The notes under the pieces were generated by a model. The model worked only from the letters and a program-made list of their open reading frames with translations. It ran no database searches and was not told the origin of the DNA. From contig NZ_CP048836.1 of NCBI RefSeq assembly GCF_010983895.1, positions 4,172,645 to 4,236,644 on the forward strand: DNA of 64,000 nucleotides. Reading direction: 5' to 3'. This stretch comes from Nitrogeniibacter mangrovi. GTDB taxonomy: Bacteria; Pseudomonadota; Gammaproteobacteria; Burkholderiales; Rhodocyclaceae. Position numbers and translations under genes: made by a program. This document shows, in pieces, positions 28,832-39,237 of the stretch (position 1 is the stretch's first letter; each line of letters begins with the position of its first letter).

Positions 28832-28994
28832 ACTCCCGGGTGCGCATGTCGGGCATCGACACCGCCCGGCATGTGCCCCCCCAACCGGCGGCTGGCGGTC
28901 CGGGAGCTTGCCACCCGACCGCCGGCCACTCAAGCCGCCGGGCATGTCGTCGTTGTTCCTCTATAAACCAAGGATAAGAGGGAGACACACCGAC

Positions 28995-29513
28995 ATGAAA
29001 CGAGCCATCACGCCGACCACGGTCGAGCGCGTCATGCGCGAGGACGACTTCATCGTCTCCAAGACCAACCCGAAAGGGATCATCACCTACGGCAATCCGA
29101 TCTTCGTCGAGTTCTCCGGCTACACCGAGGACGAACTGATCGGCACCCAGCACAACATCATCCGCCATCCGGACATGCCCCGGTCCGCGTTCAAGCTGGT
29201 GTGGGACACCATCGCCACCGGCAAGGAATTCTTCGCCTACGTGAAGAACATGTCGAAGGACGGCGGCTTCTACTGGGTGTTCGCCCACATCACGCCGGAC
29301 GTCGACCCGAGCGGCCGGATCATCGGCTACTCCTCGGTACGCCGCTGCCCCAAGCGCAGCGCGATCGACACCATCAGCGCGGTCTATGCGCAGATGCTCG
29401 CGGCCGAGAAGGCCGCCGGCGCGCGCGAGGCCATCGCCGCCGGCACCGCGGTGCTGACCAACCTGCTCAACGACAAGGAGATGAGCTATGAAGAACTCGT
29501 CTTCGCGATTTGA
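28995..29513 (+). CDS. PAS-domain protein, Aer-type redox/oxygen sensor
   Basis: 172 residues: almost the whole protein is one Aer-like PAS domain (about 15-125) with [40 protein letters not shown] and the FAD-pocket-like tryptophan region ([10 protein letters not shown]). Such PAS domains bind FAD and sense redox state or oxygen in aerotaxis receptors. A short helical tail follows but there is no methyl-accepting or membrane part. The last 26 bases overlap the next gene, a chemoreceptor, so the two form a split aerotaxis receptor unit (inference). Confidence 0.88.
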   Translation: MKRAITPTTVERVMREDDFIVSKTNPKGIITYGNPIFVEFSGYTEDELIGTQHNIIRHPDMPRSAFKLVWDTIATGKEFFAYVKNMSKDGGFYWVFAHITPDVDPSGRIIGYSSVRRCPKRSAIDTISAVYAQMLAAEKAAGAREAIAAGTAVLTNLLNDKEMSYEELVFAI

Positions 29514-30774
29514 TCGCCGCCCCTTCGTGCTCGTGCTGATGCTGGCGGGCGCGGGCGCGGCCTTTTGGCAGGCCGGGGCGGGCGCGGCACTGGTGGCCAT
29601 CGCGGCGGTGGTCCTGATGTGGCCGTCGCGGGCCGGCGCGGACGAACTGCAGGGCCTCGACGCCCTGCTCGCCGACGTGGGCCGCGGCCATCTGAACAAC
29701 CGCCTGCCGCGGGCGTTTTCCGATCCGGTGCTCGAATCCATGCGGGTGAATCTGAATTCGGCCCTGGATCAGACCGAAACCGCGTTCCGCGAGATGCTCG
29801 GCGCCATGGACGGCAGCGCCAACCAGCGCCCCTGGCGGCGCCTGCAGACCTCCGGCCTGCACGGCATCTTCCAGCGCGTGCTGGACCAGATGCAGGGCAT
29901 GCTCGACCACCTGGCCACCGCCCAGGTCTCGATTGCCCGCGAAGCGCTGCTCTCGCGCATCTTCATGCGTTCGGAAAACGGCCTGTCGATGGCCATCGAC
30001 CAGGTACGCCGCTCGCTGACCGAGGCCAGCGCCCAGGCGAGCGAATCGGGCGAGCGCTCCAACACCTTCTCCACCGCGGCCCTGGGCATGTCGGAAGCGG
30101 CCGAACGCATGTCCACGGCGCTGGGCAACGCGGAGCGCTCGGCCGGTCAGGGCACCGATGCACTGGCGGACCTGGCGACCAAGGCGGAGGTCATCCACAA
30201 GCTCACCGGCACCATCGACAACATCGCCAAACAGACCAACCTGCTGGCGCTGAACGCCTCCATCGAAGCGGCCCGCGCCGGCGAATCGGGGCGGGGTTTC
30301 GCGGTGGTCGCCGACGAGGTGCGCCAGCTGGCCGACGAATCGCAGCGTTCGGCCGAGGAGATCGCCCAGGCCATCGGCGCCATGAGCGCCTCCATGGCCT
30401 CGGCCATCGCCCAGATCGAACAGCTTAACGGCGCGGTCCGCGGCGCCCGCACCACCGCCGACGAGTTCGGCCACGAACTGGCCTCATCCGCCGAATCGGC
30501 CCGCCAGGTCGGTACCCTGGCGTCGAGCATCGCCCGCAGCGCCCGCAGCATGGAGGCGTCGATGAACGTGGTGGCCACCGCCCAGAAGGCGCGTTCGGAC
30601 GCGAACCAGATCATCAACGGCACCCCGGTCGAATCGCTCGAACTGAGTGAGGAAGAGCGCGAAGCCGCCATGATCGCCGCCGATCGGCGCTGGATCAGCG
30701 ATGATGGTGACAAGCAACGCCTGATCGAGATCTACGACCGGCTCTTCGCGAGCCTGGAACAGCAGATGCACTGA
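29488..30774 (+). CDS. Methyl-accepting chemotaxis protein
   Basis: 428 residues. A short N-terminal membrane region (about 12-45: [15 protein letters not shown] and [13 protein letters not shown]) lacks a periplasmic sensor domain; an [15 protein letters not shown] linker follows and then a long helical signalling bundle. The conserved tip is [16 protein letters not shown], then [16 protein letters not shown]. It starts inside the PAS gene, so the upstream PAS protein probably supplies the sensor. The receptor would couple to CheA/CheW in the cytoplasm. The C-terminus has no NWETF-like CheR docking motif visible. Its 3' end overlaps the VanZ-like gene on the other strand by 43 bp. Confidence 0.9.
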   Translation: MKNSSSRFDRRPFVLVLMLAGAGAAFWQAGAGAALVAIAAVVLMWPSRAGADELQGLDALLADVGRGHLNNRLPRAFSDPVLESMRVNLNSALDQTETAFREMLGAMDGSANQRPWRRLQTSGLHGIFQRVLDQMQGMLDHLATAQVSIAREALLSRIFMRSENGLSMAIDQVRRSLTEASAQASESGERSNTFSTAALGMSEAAERMSTALGNAERSAGQGTDALADLATKAEVIHKLTGTIDNIAKQTNLLALNASIEAARAGESGRGFAVVADEVRQLADESQRSAEEIAQAIGAMSASMASAIAQIEQLNGAVRGARTTADEFGHELASSAESARQVGTLASSIARSARSMEASMNVVATAQKARSDANQIINGTPVESLELSEEEREAAMIAADRRWISDDGDKQRLIEIYDRLFASLEQQMH

Positions 30775-31094
30775 CGCGCGAACAGCGCCGCCAGGGCCAC
30801 GCCGAACGCGTCGGCCAGCCAGTCCGTGACATCGGCCGTCCGGTAGGCGGTCAAGCCCTGCGCCACCTCGATGAGGGCCCCGTACACGAGCAGTCCGGCA
30901 GCTCGCGGCCCGGGGCGGCCAGCCCGGGCGACGGCGCCGAGCAGGCCGAGCGTCGTGAACGCGAGCGCGTGTTCGACCTTGTCCTGCCAGCGAAACACCA
31001 TGAGCCCGTCGGGCACCGGCACCAGGGACATGACGAAGATGACGCCCAGCACCACCGCGAAGCCGAGGCGGGCGGCACGCACCGAGACCGTCAT
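30732..31094 (-). CDS. VanZ-like family membrane protein
   Basis: 120 residues with four hydrophobic segments and the VanZ-like signature [20 protein letters not shown] and [13 protein letters not shown], then [16 protein letters not shown]. VanZ-family proteins are of unknown role outside teicoplanin resistance, and this one is probably an ordinary housekeeping membrane protein. The last 14 codons overlap the chemoreceptor gene convergently. It starts five bases before the rdgC stop and is likely transcribed with rdgC. Confidence 0.8.
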   Translation of the reverse strand: MTVSVRAARLGFAVVLGVIFVMSLVPVPDGLMVFRWQDKVEHALAFTTLGLLGAVARAGRPGPRAAGLLVYGALIEVAQGLTAYRTADVTDWLADAFGVALAALFARQCICCSRLAKSRS

Positions 31095-31099
31095 GGCAC

Positions 31100-32002
31100 T
31101 CAGCCGGCTTGCGTCTCGCCGCCCAGCGCCGTGACCACGGCCGGAATCAGGCGTTTCAGTTCGCCGGTCATGAGGGCGAAATGGGCGTCGAACAGCTCCT
31201 GCGCCGATTCACCGCTGCCGTCGGCCGCTTCCTTGACCACGTCGAGAAACTGCAGGCGCTTGATCTCGCCCTTCTCGGTGAGCACGAAGGAGACGCGGTC
31301 GTCGAAGGTGAGCGCCAGCTTGGTGGGCAGCTTGCCCTCGGTCAGATGGGCCTTGATCTCGTCGCCGTCGAGCGAGTGGCGCACGTAGCGCACCGCCGCC
31401 TTCTCCTCGGTCACCGACTTGAGCTCGCAGTCCATGTCGATGGTGAAGCCGGCCGGCGCCTCGCCACCGGCGAGCCAGTCGGTCATGGCCGACACCGGGC
31501 TGGTCTCGGTACGCAGCAAGGTGAGCGGGAAGGTCTCGAGGCTCTGGCGCAGGGCTTCGAGCACGTCCTCGGCGCGGGTGACGCTGGGCACGTCGACCGC
31601 GAACCAGCCGTCCTTGGGATCGATCCAGGCGTAGACCTTGCGCCGGCGCGTGAACGCCCGTGGCATGAGTTCGCGGACGACCTCTTCCTTGAGATCCTTC
31701 ATCTGCTTGCGGCCGGGCTTGAAGCCCTGGGTCAGCTCCAGCTGGGCGGCACGGTCCTCGGCCTCCTGCTTGACCACGGACGAGGGCAGCAGGCGCTGCT
31801 CGATGCACAGGCAGATGAGCCACTGGCCGGCCACGCTGTGCACCAGCGCGCCGTCGGCGACCGGACTCACCCAGCCGCGCGACTCCGGGTCCTGGCTGCC
31901 GCAGGGCTGGAAGCGGCGGCTGGCCAGCTGGTCTTCAAGGTCTTCGATACGCACCGGCCACGGGGCGGGCAGGCGATACAACTGCAGATTGCGAAACCAC
32001 AT
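31100..32002 (-). CDS. rdgC: Recombination-associated protein RdgC
   Basis: 300 residues, standard for RdgC. The opening MWFRNLQLYRLPAPW, the ASRRFQPCGSQDPESRGWVSP region and FAVDVPS-type segments (DGWFAVDVPSVTRAEDVLEA) match the family. RdgC is a ring-shaped DNA-binding protein that limits RecA activity and affects recombination and pilin variation in Neisseria. It is common in beta- and gammaproteobacteria. Confidence 0.94.
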   Translation of the reverse strand: MWFRNLQLYRLPAPWPVRIEDLEDQLASRRFQPCGSQDPESRGWVSPVADGALVHSVAGQWLICLCIEQRLLPSSVVKQEAEDRAAQLELTQGFKPGRKQMKDLKEEVVRELMPRAFTRRRKVYAWIDPKDGWFAVDVPSVTRAEDVLEALRQSLETFPLTLLRTETSPVSAMTDWLAGGEAPAGFTIDMDCELKSVTEEKAAVRYVRHSLDGDEIKAHLTEGKLPTKLALTFDDRVSFVLTEKGEIKRLQFLDVVKEAADGSGESAQELFDAHFALMTGELKRLIPAVVTALGGETQAG

Positions 32003-32023
32003 GATGAGGGGACTTTCTCGGGG

Positions 32024-32497
32024 TTATTCGGTACGGGTGGACTCGGCGATCATGCGGATGACGCGCACCGTGTCCACGTCCGACTGGTGATAGGCGGAGC
32101 GGACGAAGTCCGCATACTTGGCGTCCTCGCCGACGGTCTCGGACAGGCCGGTGCGGTAGGCGAAACGCAGGAACAGGGCGGGCGTCTCCGGTGCCGGCTG
32201 CTCGAGGCTGATGGTCAGCAGCCCGGCCGGATGCTCGTCGTTGGCGCGCGACTCGAAGCTGATCCACTCGAGCGGTTCCCAACGCACGGTGTCGTGGATG
32301 ACCACCTGGCCGAAATCGAGCTTGCGGGTCAGCATGGTGTCCTCCCGGGTGAGGATCTCGCAGGCCTCCAGCCCGGGCAGGAAGGGGCGCGGATCCTCGG
32401 CCCGGCACAACAGCCCGAACCAGACTTCCTCGCGGGTCAGGTCGGGGACGTCGGGATTGGCCAGGTCGTTGATCTCGATGAGGTGTTCAAAGTGCAC
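32024..32497 (-). CDS. AtaL-like / SRPBCC family protein (DUF1857)
   Basis: 157 residues matching the DUF1857 AtaL-like group of the START/SRPBCC fold: FEHLIEINDLANPDVPDLTR, EVWFGLLCRAEDPRPFLPGL and WEPLEWISFES. The family is thought to bind a small hydrophobic ligand; the role is unknown. The start is GTG at 32497, preceded by GGAG seven bases away; a longer upstream version to 32575 has no matching homology. It is followed leftward by rdgC, 21 bp away. Confidence 0.8.
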   Translation of the reverse strand: MHFEHLIEINDLANPDVPDLTREEVWFGLLCRAEDPRPFLPGLEACEILTREDTMLTRKLDFGQVVIHDTVRWEPLEWISFESRANDEHPAGLLTISLEQPAPETPALFLRFAYRTGLSETVGEDAKYADFVRSAYHQSDVDTVRVIRMIAESTRTE

Positions 32498-32604
32498 GCG
32501 CGCGCTCCGTGGGCATCGGCGAAAACCGTGCCGACTCGTCCGGGAGCGCGCAAGTGTAGCGCAAAGACCGGACACGTAACGACGCCTTCACGCTTTCGGT
32601 TACG

Positions 32605-33333
32605 ATGCCATCCATGCAGATCCATCGAATCCTTCAATCGCAAGGCTTTGGCAGCCGACGCGAAAGCCGCGCGCTGGTGCGCAGCGGCCTGGTGGCCGTG
32701 GACGGCCAGGTCATCGACGATCCGTTCGCCGAGTTCGAGCCCGAGGGCTTCGCATTCACGGTGGACGGCGAGCCCTGGGAGTATCGCGCCAAGGCCTATC
32801 TCATGCTCTACAAGCCGGCCGCGCACGAGTGCACCCGCAAACCGGAATTCTATCCATCCATCTTCAGTCTGCTGCCCGAGCAGCTGGCCGAGCGCGGCGT
32901 GCAGCCGGTGGGACGACTGGACCAGGACACCACCGGCCTGCTGCTGCTCTCCGACGACGGCCAGTTCATCCACACCTGGAGCTCGGGCAAGAAGAAGATT
33001 CCCAAGCGCTACCGGGTCGAACTCAAGCATGCGCACACCCCCGAGCTGATCGACGCCCTGCTCGGCGGGGTGCAGCTGCATGACGAGCCCGCGCCGATCG
33101 CCGCGGCCGCGATCGAGGTCATCGACGCCACCCACCTGTGGCTGACCATCACCGAAGGCAAGTATCACCAGGTCAAACGCATGGTGGCGGCCGCCGGCAA
33201 CCGGGTCGAAGGCCTGCACCGCCACAGCGTCGGCGGACTCGCCCTGCCCGAGGTTCTCGAGCCGGGCGACTGGGCGTGGATGACCGACAAGCATTTCGCG
33301 GCCCTGGCGGACTACCCGCACGGGGATGACTGA
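32605..33333 (+). CDS. rsuA: 16S rRNA pseudouridine(516) synthase
   Basis: 242 residues: an N-terminal S4 RNA-binding domain (MQIHRILQSQGFGSRRESRA) and a pseudouridine synthase domain with the catalytic Asp in GRLDQDTTGLLLL and the GKYHQVKRMVAAAGNRV segment. RsuA makes pseudouridine 516 in 16S rRNA during small-subunit assembly. An in-frame ATG at 32614 is an alternative start. Its stop overlaps the TauE/SafE gene. Confidence 0.88.
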   Translation: MPSMQIHRILQSQGFGSRRESRALVRSGLVAVDGQVIDDPFAEFEPEGFAFTVDGEPWEYRAKAYLMLYKPAAHECTRKPEFYPSIFSLLPEQLAERGVQPVGRLDQDTTGLLLLSDDGQFIHTWSSGKKKIPKRYRVELKHAHTPELIDALLGGVQLHDEPAPIAAAAIEVIDATHLWLTITEGKYHQVKRMVAAAGNRVEGLHRHSVGGLALPEVLEPGDWAWMTDKHFAALADYPHGDD

Positions 33334-34075
33334 CCCCTTCCTGATCACGATGGCGGTGCTCGCCGTCATCATCGTCGGGATCTCCAAATCCGGCTTCGGG
33401 GCCGCCTTCGGCAACCTCGCCGTCCCCCTGGTGGCGCTGGCCACCGCCCCGGCCCATGCCGTAGCCCTGCTGCTCCCTTCCCTGATGGTCATGGACGTGA
33501 TCGGCCTGGTGGTGTTCCGCCGCCGGGTCGACGTGGCCTTGCTCAAACGCATGATTCCCGCCGGTCTGGCAGGCATCGCCATCGGCGCACTTACTTTCCG
33601 TTCGGTGAGCGTGGCAGGCCTCAAGCTGACGCTGGGGGTGCTGGCCGTCCTCTTCGTACTGCAACGCTGGAGCGGCATCGCCAATCGCCTGCACGCCGCG
33701 GCCAGCGAGCGCACCGACCGCTGGCTCGGCCGTTTCTGGTCGCTGGTGTCCGGCGTCACCAGCTTCATCGCCCATGCCGGCGGCCCGCCGCTGTCCATGT
33801 ACCTGATCCCGCGACAGATGGATCGGGTGATGTACGTGGGCACCTCCGCGGTGTTCTTTGCGGTCATCAATGCCAGCAAGTGGGTGCCCTATGTGTGGCT
33901 GGACCTGTTTCCCATGGAAACGCTCAAGGCCGGCCTTGCGCTGGCGCTGGTCTCGCCTGTGGGTTACTGGCTCGGTCTGCGCTCGCTGAGGTGGTTCGAC
34001 GGTCCGCGCTTCTACCGGGTCATCGAGCTGGCATTGCTGCTGTCGGGGCTCAAGTTGATCTGGGACGGATGCTAG
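33326..34075 (+). CDS. TauE/SafE family sulfite exporter-like transporter
   Basis: 249 residues with about seven to eight membrane segments and the two family repeats: GISKSGFGAAFGNLAVPLVA near the N-terminus and SGVTSFIAHAGGPPLSMYLI. TSUP members export sulfite, sulfoacetate or related organic anions, or import them; the substrate here is unknown. The start overlaps rsuA by eight bases. A weak hairpin with a T-tract lies about 80 bp after the stop. Confidence 0.87.
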   Translation: MTDPFLITMAVLAVIIVGISKSGFGAAFGNLAVPLVALATAPAHAVALLLPSLMVMDVIGLVVFRRRVDVALLKRMIPAGLAGIAIGALTFRSVSVAGLKLTLGVLAVLFVLQRWSGIANRLHAAASERTDRWLGRFWSLVSGVTSFIAHAGGPPLSMYLIPRQMDRVMYVGTSAVFFAVINASKWVPYVWLDLFPMETLKAGLALALVSPVGYWLGLRSLRWFDGPRFYRVIELALLLSGLKLIWDGC

Positions 34076-34154
34076 GCAACCGGCCGGCGCGACTTGTGTA
34101 CAGGGGTGTTAACTGTTTTTCTTATATAAATAACCATAATGTTTACGCTCGGCC

Positions 34155-34178
34155 AAAAACGGTGGATAAGCCGTTTTT
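34155..34178 (+). terminator. AT-rich hairpin terminator
   Basis: AAAAACGG (34155-34162), loop TGGATAAG, CCGTTTTT (34171-34178) form an eight-pair stem with a T-run in its own arm, readable on both strands. It lies between the TauE/SafE gene and earP; the loop resembles a DnaA box. Confidence 0.6.
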
Positions 34179-34285
34179 GTTCATGTGATTCAAACGCTTG
34201 TCGCGTTGAAAAGCCTGGGGAGAACCGCCGGGTCGGACTGTGGATGCATTGTCGATGAAAATTGCCGGCACCGTTTTGGCGCGGC

Positions 34286-34392
34286 TTGTCCACAAAGGCT
34301 CCCCGGATTCTCCCTCGAGTTGTCGACAGGCGGTCTCATTCAGTCAAGGATGGTTCGATGCGGTGGGATGTGTTCTGCCGGGTTGTGGATAA
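34286..34392. promoter_or_regulatory. DnaA-box-like sites upstream of and within the earP start region
   Basis: TTGTCCACA (34286-34294; one base from the consensus) and TGTGGATAA (34384-34392; perfect in reverse complement) lie about 100 bp apart. The second is inside the earP coding sequence. A third, weaker copy is in the loop at 34163-34170. The surrounding sequence is AT-rich for this genome. Confidence 0.5.
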
Positions 34393-35488
34393 CTTTGGGG
34401 ATATCGGCGTGTGCTGGCGCCTGGCGCGCAGCCTGGCGAACACCCATGGGCGCTGGGTGCGCCTCTGGGTGGACGACTGGATCGCCTTGCGCCATCTGCT
34501 GCCGGCCGTGCCCGAAGTGCCGGCGCCATGCCTGCTCGAGGGGGTGGAGATCCATCCCTGGGCGCTGGCCGAGCAAGTCACGGAGGCGGCCGGCTGCGTC
34601 ATCGAGGCGTTCGCCTGTCACCTGCCCGAGGGCTATCTGGCGGCGATGCGATCCCGCGCGGTGGCGCCGGCGTGGATCAACCTGGAGTATCTGAGTGCCG
34701 AAGCCTGGATCGAGGACTGCCATGGCCTGCCGTCGCCGGATCCGGCCACCGGGCTGAACAAGACCTTCTTCTTTCCCGGGTTCACCGAACGGACCGGCGG
34801 GGTGTTGCGCGAACCGGAGCTGTTCGAGCGTCGCGATGCGGCCCAGGGGATCGATGGGCGCGCCCTGTGGCTGGCGCGGCACGCCGCCCCGGGCGGGTCG
34901 GCGGCCTCGCGCTGGATGTCGCTGTTCTGCTACGAGAACGCCGCGCTGGAGCACCTCCTGGCCGCCTGGCAGGCGGATGCGCAGCCGACCCTGCTGTGGG
35001 TGCCGGCGGGGATCGCGCTCAAGCAGGTGGCGGCGCACCTGGACATGGCGCCGGTCGCCGGTGCCTCGCACCGGGCAGGCGCGCTCACGGTACGCGCGCT
35101 GCCTTTCCTGTCGATGCGCGATTACGACGCCTTGCTGGCGATGTGCGATGTGAACTTCGTGCGTGGGGAGGATTCCTTCGTGCGCGCCCAGTGGGCGGCC
35201 CGGCCGCTGGTATGGCAGGCCTACCCGCAGGCGGATGCGACCCATCTGGTGAAGGTCAACGCGTTCCTGTCGCGGTATTGCGCCGGGCTCGATGTCGCCG
35301 ACGGTGATTGCCTGCGGGCCTTCTGGAGCGGCTGGAATCAGGGCCACGATCTGCGCCAGGCCTGGCCGGCGCTGGCACGGCGCCTGCCGCGCCTGGCGCG
35401 CCATGCGCGACGCTGGTCCGATGAGCTGGCGGCGCAGAAAGATCTCGCCGAACGGCTGGTGGAATTCGTTGATCGCATTGTAAAATAA
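34358..35488 (+). CDS. earP: EF-P arginine rhamnosyltransferase EarP
   Basis: 376 residues of the GT-B glycosyltransferase EarP. The N-terminal VVDNFGDIGVCWRLAR holds the two catalytic Asp residues, and RGEDSFVRAQWA holds the catalytic Glu and the nucleotide-sugar site. EarP transfers L-rhamnose from dTDP-rhamnose to Arg32 of EF-P, needed for EF-P to relieve polyproline stalling. The gene lies 55 bp upstream of efp, whose product carries Arg at position 32. AAGGA precedes the ATG at 34358. Confidence 0.95.
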   Translation: MRWDVFCRVVDNFGDIGVCWRLARSLANTHGRWVRLWVDDWIALRHLLPAVPEVPAPCLLEGVEIHPWALAEQVTEAAGCVIEAFACHLPEGYLAAMRSRAVAPAWINLEYLSAEAWIEDCHGLPSPDPATGLNKTFFFPGFTERTGGVLREPELFERRDAAQGIDGRALWLARHAAPGGSAASRWMSLFCYENAALEHLLAAWQADAQPTLLWVPAGIALKQVAAHLDMAPVAGASHRAGALTVRALPFLSMRDYDALLAMCDVNFVRGEDSFVRAQWAARPLVWQAYPQADATHLVKVNAFLSRYCAGLDVADGDCLRAFWSGWNQGHDLRQAWPALARRLPRLARHARRWSDELAAQKDLAERLVEFVDRIVK

Positions 35489-35543
35489 TGGGTTTTTAAT
35501 GTCCGTCGGCCGCGTGGTCGTCTCTTAGGATCTAGGTAACGCA

Positions 35544-36101
35544 ATGAAAACTGCTCAGGAACTGCGCTCCGGCAACGTGATCATGGTGGGCAGCGACCCG
35601 CTGGTGGTGCAGAAGACCGAATACAACAAGTCCGGCCGCAACGCCGCGGTCGTGAAGATGAAGCTCAAGAACCTGCTGACCGGTTCGGCCACCGAGTCGG
35701 TGTACAAGGCGGACGACAAGTTCGAGGTGGTGATCCTCGAGCGCAAGGAAGTGACCTACTCCTACTTCGCCGACCCGATGTACGTGTTCATGGACGAGGA
35801 GTACAACCAGTACGAGGTCGAGGCCGAGAACATGACCGACGCCCTCAAGTACCTGGAAGACGGCCTGGCCTGCGAAGTGGTGTTCTACAACGGCAAGGCC
35901 ATCTCCGTGGAACTGCCCAATTCCGTGGTGCGTGAAGTCACCTACACCGAGCCGGCCGTCAAGGGCGATACCTCGGGCAAGGTGCTCAAGCCGGCCAAGA
36001 TCGGCACCGGCTTCGAGCTGATGGTGCCGGCCTTCGTCGAGATCGGCGACAAGATCGAGATCGACACCCGTACCGACGAGTACAAGAACCGCGTCAAGTA
36101 A
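35544..36101 (+). CDS. efp: Elongation factor P
   Basis: 185 residues with all three beta-barrel domains. The loop KSGRNAAV carries Arg32, the substrate of EarP rhamnosylation, instead of the Lys used by EpmA-type systems. The C-terminal domain ends [20 protein letters not shown] enters the ribosome and speeds peptide-bond formation at consecutive prolines. It is followed by a strong terminator. Confidence 0.97.
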   Translation: MKTAQELRSGNVIMVGSDPLVVQKTEYNKSGRNAAVVKMKLKNLLTGSATESVYKADDKFEVVILERKEVTYSYFADPMYVFMDEEYNQYEVEAENMTDALKYLEDGLACEVVFYNGKAISVELPNSVVREVTYTEPAVKGDTSGKVLKPAKIGTGFELMVPAFVEIGDKIEIDTRTDEYKNRVK

Positions 36102-36121
36102 TCCGGTTCCGCTCGGCAGCC

Positions 36122-36150
36122 AGGGGCGCCTTCGGGCGCCCTTTGTCTTG
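36122..36150 (+). terminator. Rho-independent terminator after efp
   Basis: GGGCGCC (36124-36130), a TTCG tetraloop and GGCGCCC (36135-36141) followed by TTTGTCTT. It also lies at the 3' end of the convergent LysR gene and may serve both. Confidence 0.85.
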
Positions 36151-36156
36151 GGCGCC

Positions 36157-37056
36157 TCACGCCTGCATGGCCGCGTACACCGGCAGCGCCGCCAGACCGC
36201 TCTTGAGGTGATCGATGAGCAGACGCACCTTGGGCGAGAGGTGGCGCTGCTGAGGCACCATGGCCCACACCGCGGTGTCCTGGGGTTGATGGCCGGGGAG
36301 CAGCGCGCGCAGCCGGCCGTCGCGGATGGGATCGAGCACGTAGTAGTCGGGCAGGTGGCACAGGCCGAAGCCGCGCAGGGCGGCATCGAGGACCGCGCTG
36401 CCGCTGTTGCAGCGCCAGTTGCCGTGCGGCCGGACGGCCACCTCGCGGCCGCCGGCCTGGAAATGCCACACGTCGGAGGTGCCGATCAGGCAGTTGTGGC
36501 GGGTCAGTTCCGAGAGGCTGTGGGGCGCGCCATGGCGGTCCAGATACTCGGGGGCGGCGCACAGATACATGCGCCGCGGCGCGAGGCGGGTGGCCACCAG
36601 GCGCGAGTCGGGCACGCGCCCGAGGCGGATGGCCATGTCGAGGCCTTCATGAAGGATGTCCTCGGGGCGGTTGGATAGGTCCATCTCCACCTGCAGCCCC
36701 GGGTGGCGGGCCATGAACTCGTTGACCAGGGGGACGATGAAACGCTCCCCGTAGGCCACCGCGCAGGTCATGCGCAACAGCCCCTTGGGGGTCGTGGCCA
36801 GATCCTGGACCACCCGGATCGCCTCGTCGTAACCATCCTGCAGCTGGCGGCAGTGGAGCAGGAAGGCCTGGCCCGATTCGGTGAGCGAGACCTGCCGTGT
36901 GCTGCGATAGAACAGGCGGGTCTGCAACGATTCCTCCAGCCGGGCGATCTGCCGGCTGATGTGCGAGGTCGACACCCCGAGCTGTTCGGCCGCGCGCGAA
37001 AAGTGACCCGCCTGCGCCACCGCGACGAAGGCTTCCATGCCTTCCCATCGATTCAT
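36157..37056 (-). CDS. LysR-family transcriptional regulator
   Basis: 299 residues: an N-terminal winged helix-turn-helix (about 1-60, FVAVAQAGHFSRAAEQLGVS and ISRQIARLEESLQTRLFYRS) and a LysR substrate-binding domain. It is divergent from adhC across a 115-bp gap. That gap is AT-rich (ATAAT-N17-ATTAT near 37086-37112) and contains T-N11-A-type motifs, the usual LysR operator form. It probably controls adhC/fghA (formaldehyde detoxification) and itself; the ligand is not known. Confidence 0.9.
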   Translation of the reverse strand: MNRWEGMEAFVAVAQAGHFSRAAEQLGVSTSHISRQIARLEESLQTRLFYRSTRQVSLTESGQAFLLHCRQLQDGYDEAIRVVQDLATTPKGLLRMTCAVAYGERFIVPLVNEFMARHPGLQVEMDLSNRPEDILHEGLDMAIRLGRVPDSRLVATRLAPRRMYLCAAPEYLDRHGAPHSLSELTRHNCLIGTSDVWHFQAGGREVAVRPHGNWRCNSGSAVLDAALRGFGLCHLPDYYVLDPIRDGRLRALLPGHQPQDTAVWAMVPQQRHLSPKVRLLIDHLKSGLAALPVYAAMQA

Positions 37057-37159
37057 CCGGCCGCCTTGATTGTTGTCTTGTGGAAATAATGTTTTCTATT
37101 TTAGCTAATTATTTTTTCTCAGCGACTTACTAAACTACAGAGCATTTCCCCACACCTGA

Positions 37160-38290
<1,131 letters not shown>

Positions 38291-38296
38291 TCTCCC

Positions 38297-39145
38297 ATGG
38301 ATGCGAATCTCGAACTGATCGCCAGCAACAAGAGCTTCGGCGGCTGGCACAAGCGTTACCGACACCGCTCGACCGCCAACGGCTGCGACATGGTGTTCGC
38401 CATCTACCTGCCGCCAGCGGCCGAAACCGGGCCGGTGCCGGTGCTCTACTGGCTCTCGGGGCTCACCTGCACGGATGAGAATTTCATGCAGAAGGCCGGC
38501 GCCCAGCGGGTGGCGGCCGAGCTGGGCATCGCCATCGTCGCGCCGGACACCAGTCCGCGCGGCGAGGACGTGCCCGACGATCCGGAAGGCGCCTACGACT
38601 TCGGCCTCGGCGCCGGTTTCTACGTGAATGCCACCCAGGCACCCTACAACCGGCACTATCACATGTACGACTATGTGACCAAGGAGCTGCCGGCGCTGGT
38701 CGAGGCACACTTCCCGGTCACTGATCGGCGCGCCATCAGCGGTCATTCCATGGGCGGGCACGGGGCGCTGATCTGTGCCTTCAGGAACCCCGGCCGCTAT
38801 GTGTCGGTGTCGGCCTTCTCGCCCATCTGCGCCCCCATGGATTGTCCCTGGGGCCAGAAGGCGCTGGGTCGCTACCTGGGCGACAACCGGGAGGCGTGGG
38901 CACAGTGGGACGCCTCGCGGCTCATCGGCGAGGCCGGTGAGCGCCTGCCACTGCTGGTGGACCAGGGCAGCGAGGACGGATTCCTCGAAGAGCAGCTGCT
39001 CACCCACCGCCTCGTCGACGCGGCCAAGGCGGCGGACCACCCGGCGACCATCCGCATGCAGGCCGGATACGACCACAGCTACTACTTCATCGCGAGCTTC
39101 ATCGAAGATCACCTGCGCCATCACGGCGCCGCGCTCCTCGATTGA
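38297..39145 (+). CDS. fghA: S-formylglutathione hydrolase
   Basis: 282 residues of the esterase-D family: GHSMGGHGAL holds the nucleophile Ser, DQGSEDGFL contributes the catalytic Asp, and YDHSYYFI the His. It hydrolyses S-formylglutathione to formate and glutathione, completing formaldehyde detoxification after adhC, with which it forms an operon. Confidence 0.95.
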   Translation: MDANLELIASNKSFGGWHKRYRHRSTANGCDMVFAIYLPPAAETGPVPVLYWLSGLTCTDENFMQKAGAQRVAAELGIAIVAPDTSPRGEDVPDDPEGAYDFGLGAGFYVNATQAPYNRHYHMYDYVTKELPALVEAHFPVTDRRAISGHSMGGHGALICAFRNPGRYVSVSAFSPICAPMDCPWGQKALGRYLGDNREAWAQWDASRLIGEAGERLPLLVDQGSEDGFLEEQLLTHRLVDAAKAADHPATIRMQAGYDHSYYFIASFIEDHLRHHGAALLD

Positions 39146-39237
39146 GCCTCGCCGACGGGTAGACGCTGGACGGCAACGGTAGCGCAGCTGTGGGACAATA
39201 GACCCTTTCGATCCATTCCACCCACTTGGAGGCGTCG

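Noticed and set aside
35457..35486. A sigma-70 promoter for efp inside the end of earP (TAAAAT)
   Set aside because: No -35 with suitable spacing; efp is more simply cotranscribed with earP.
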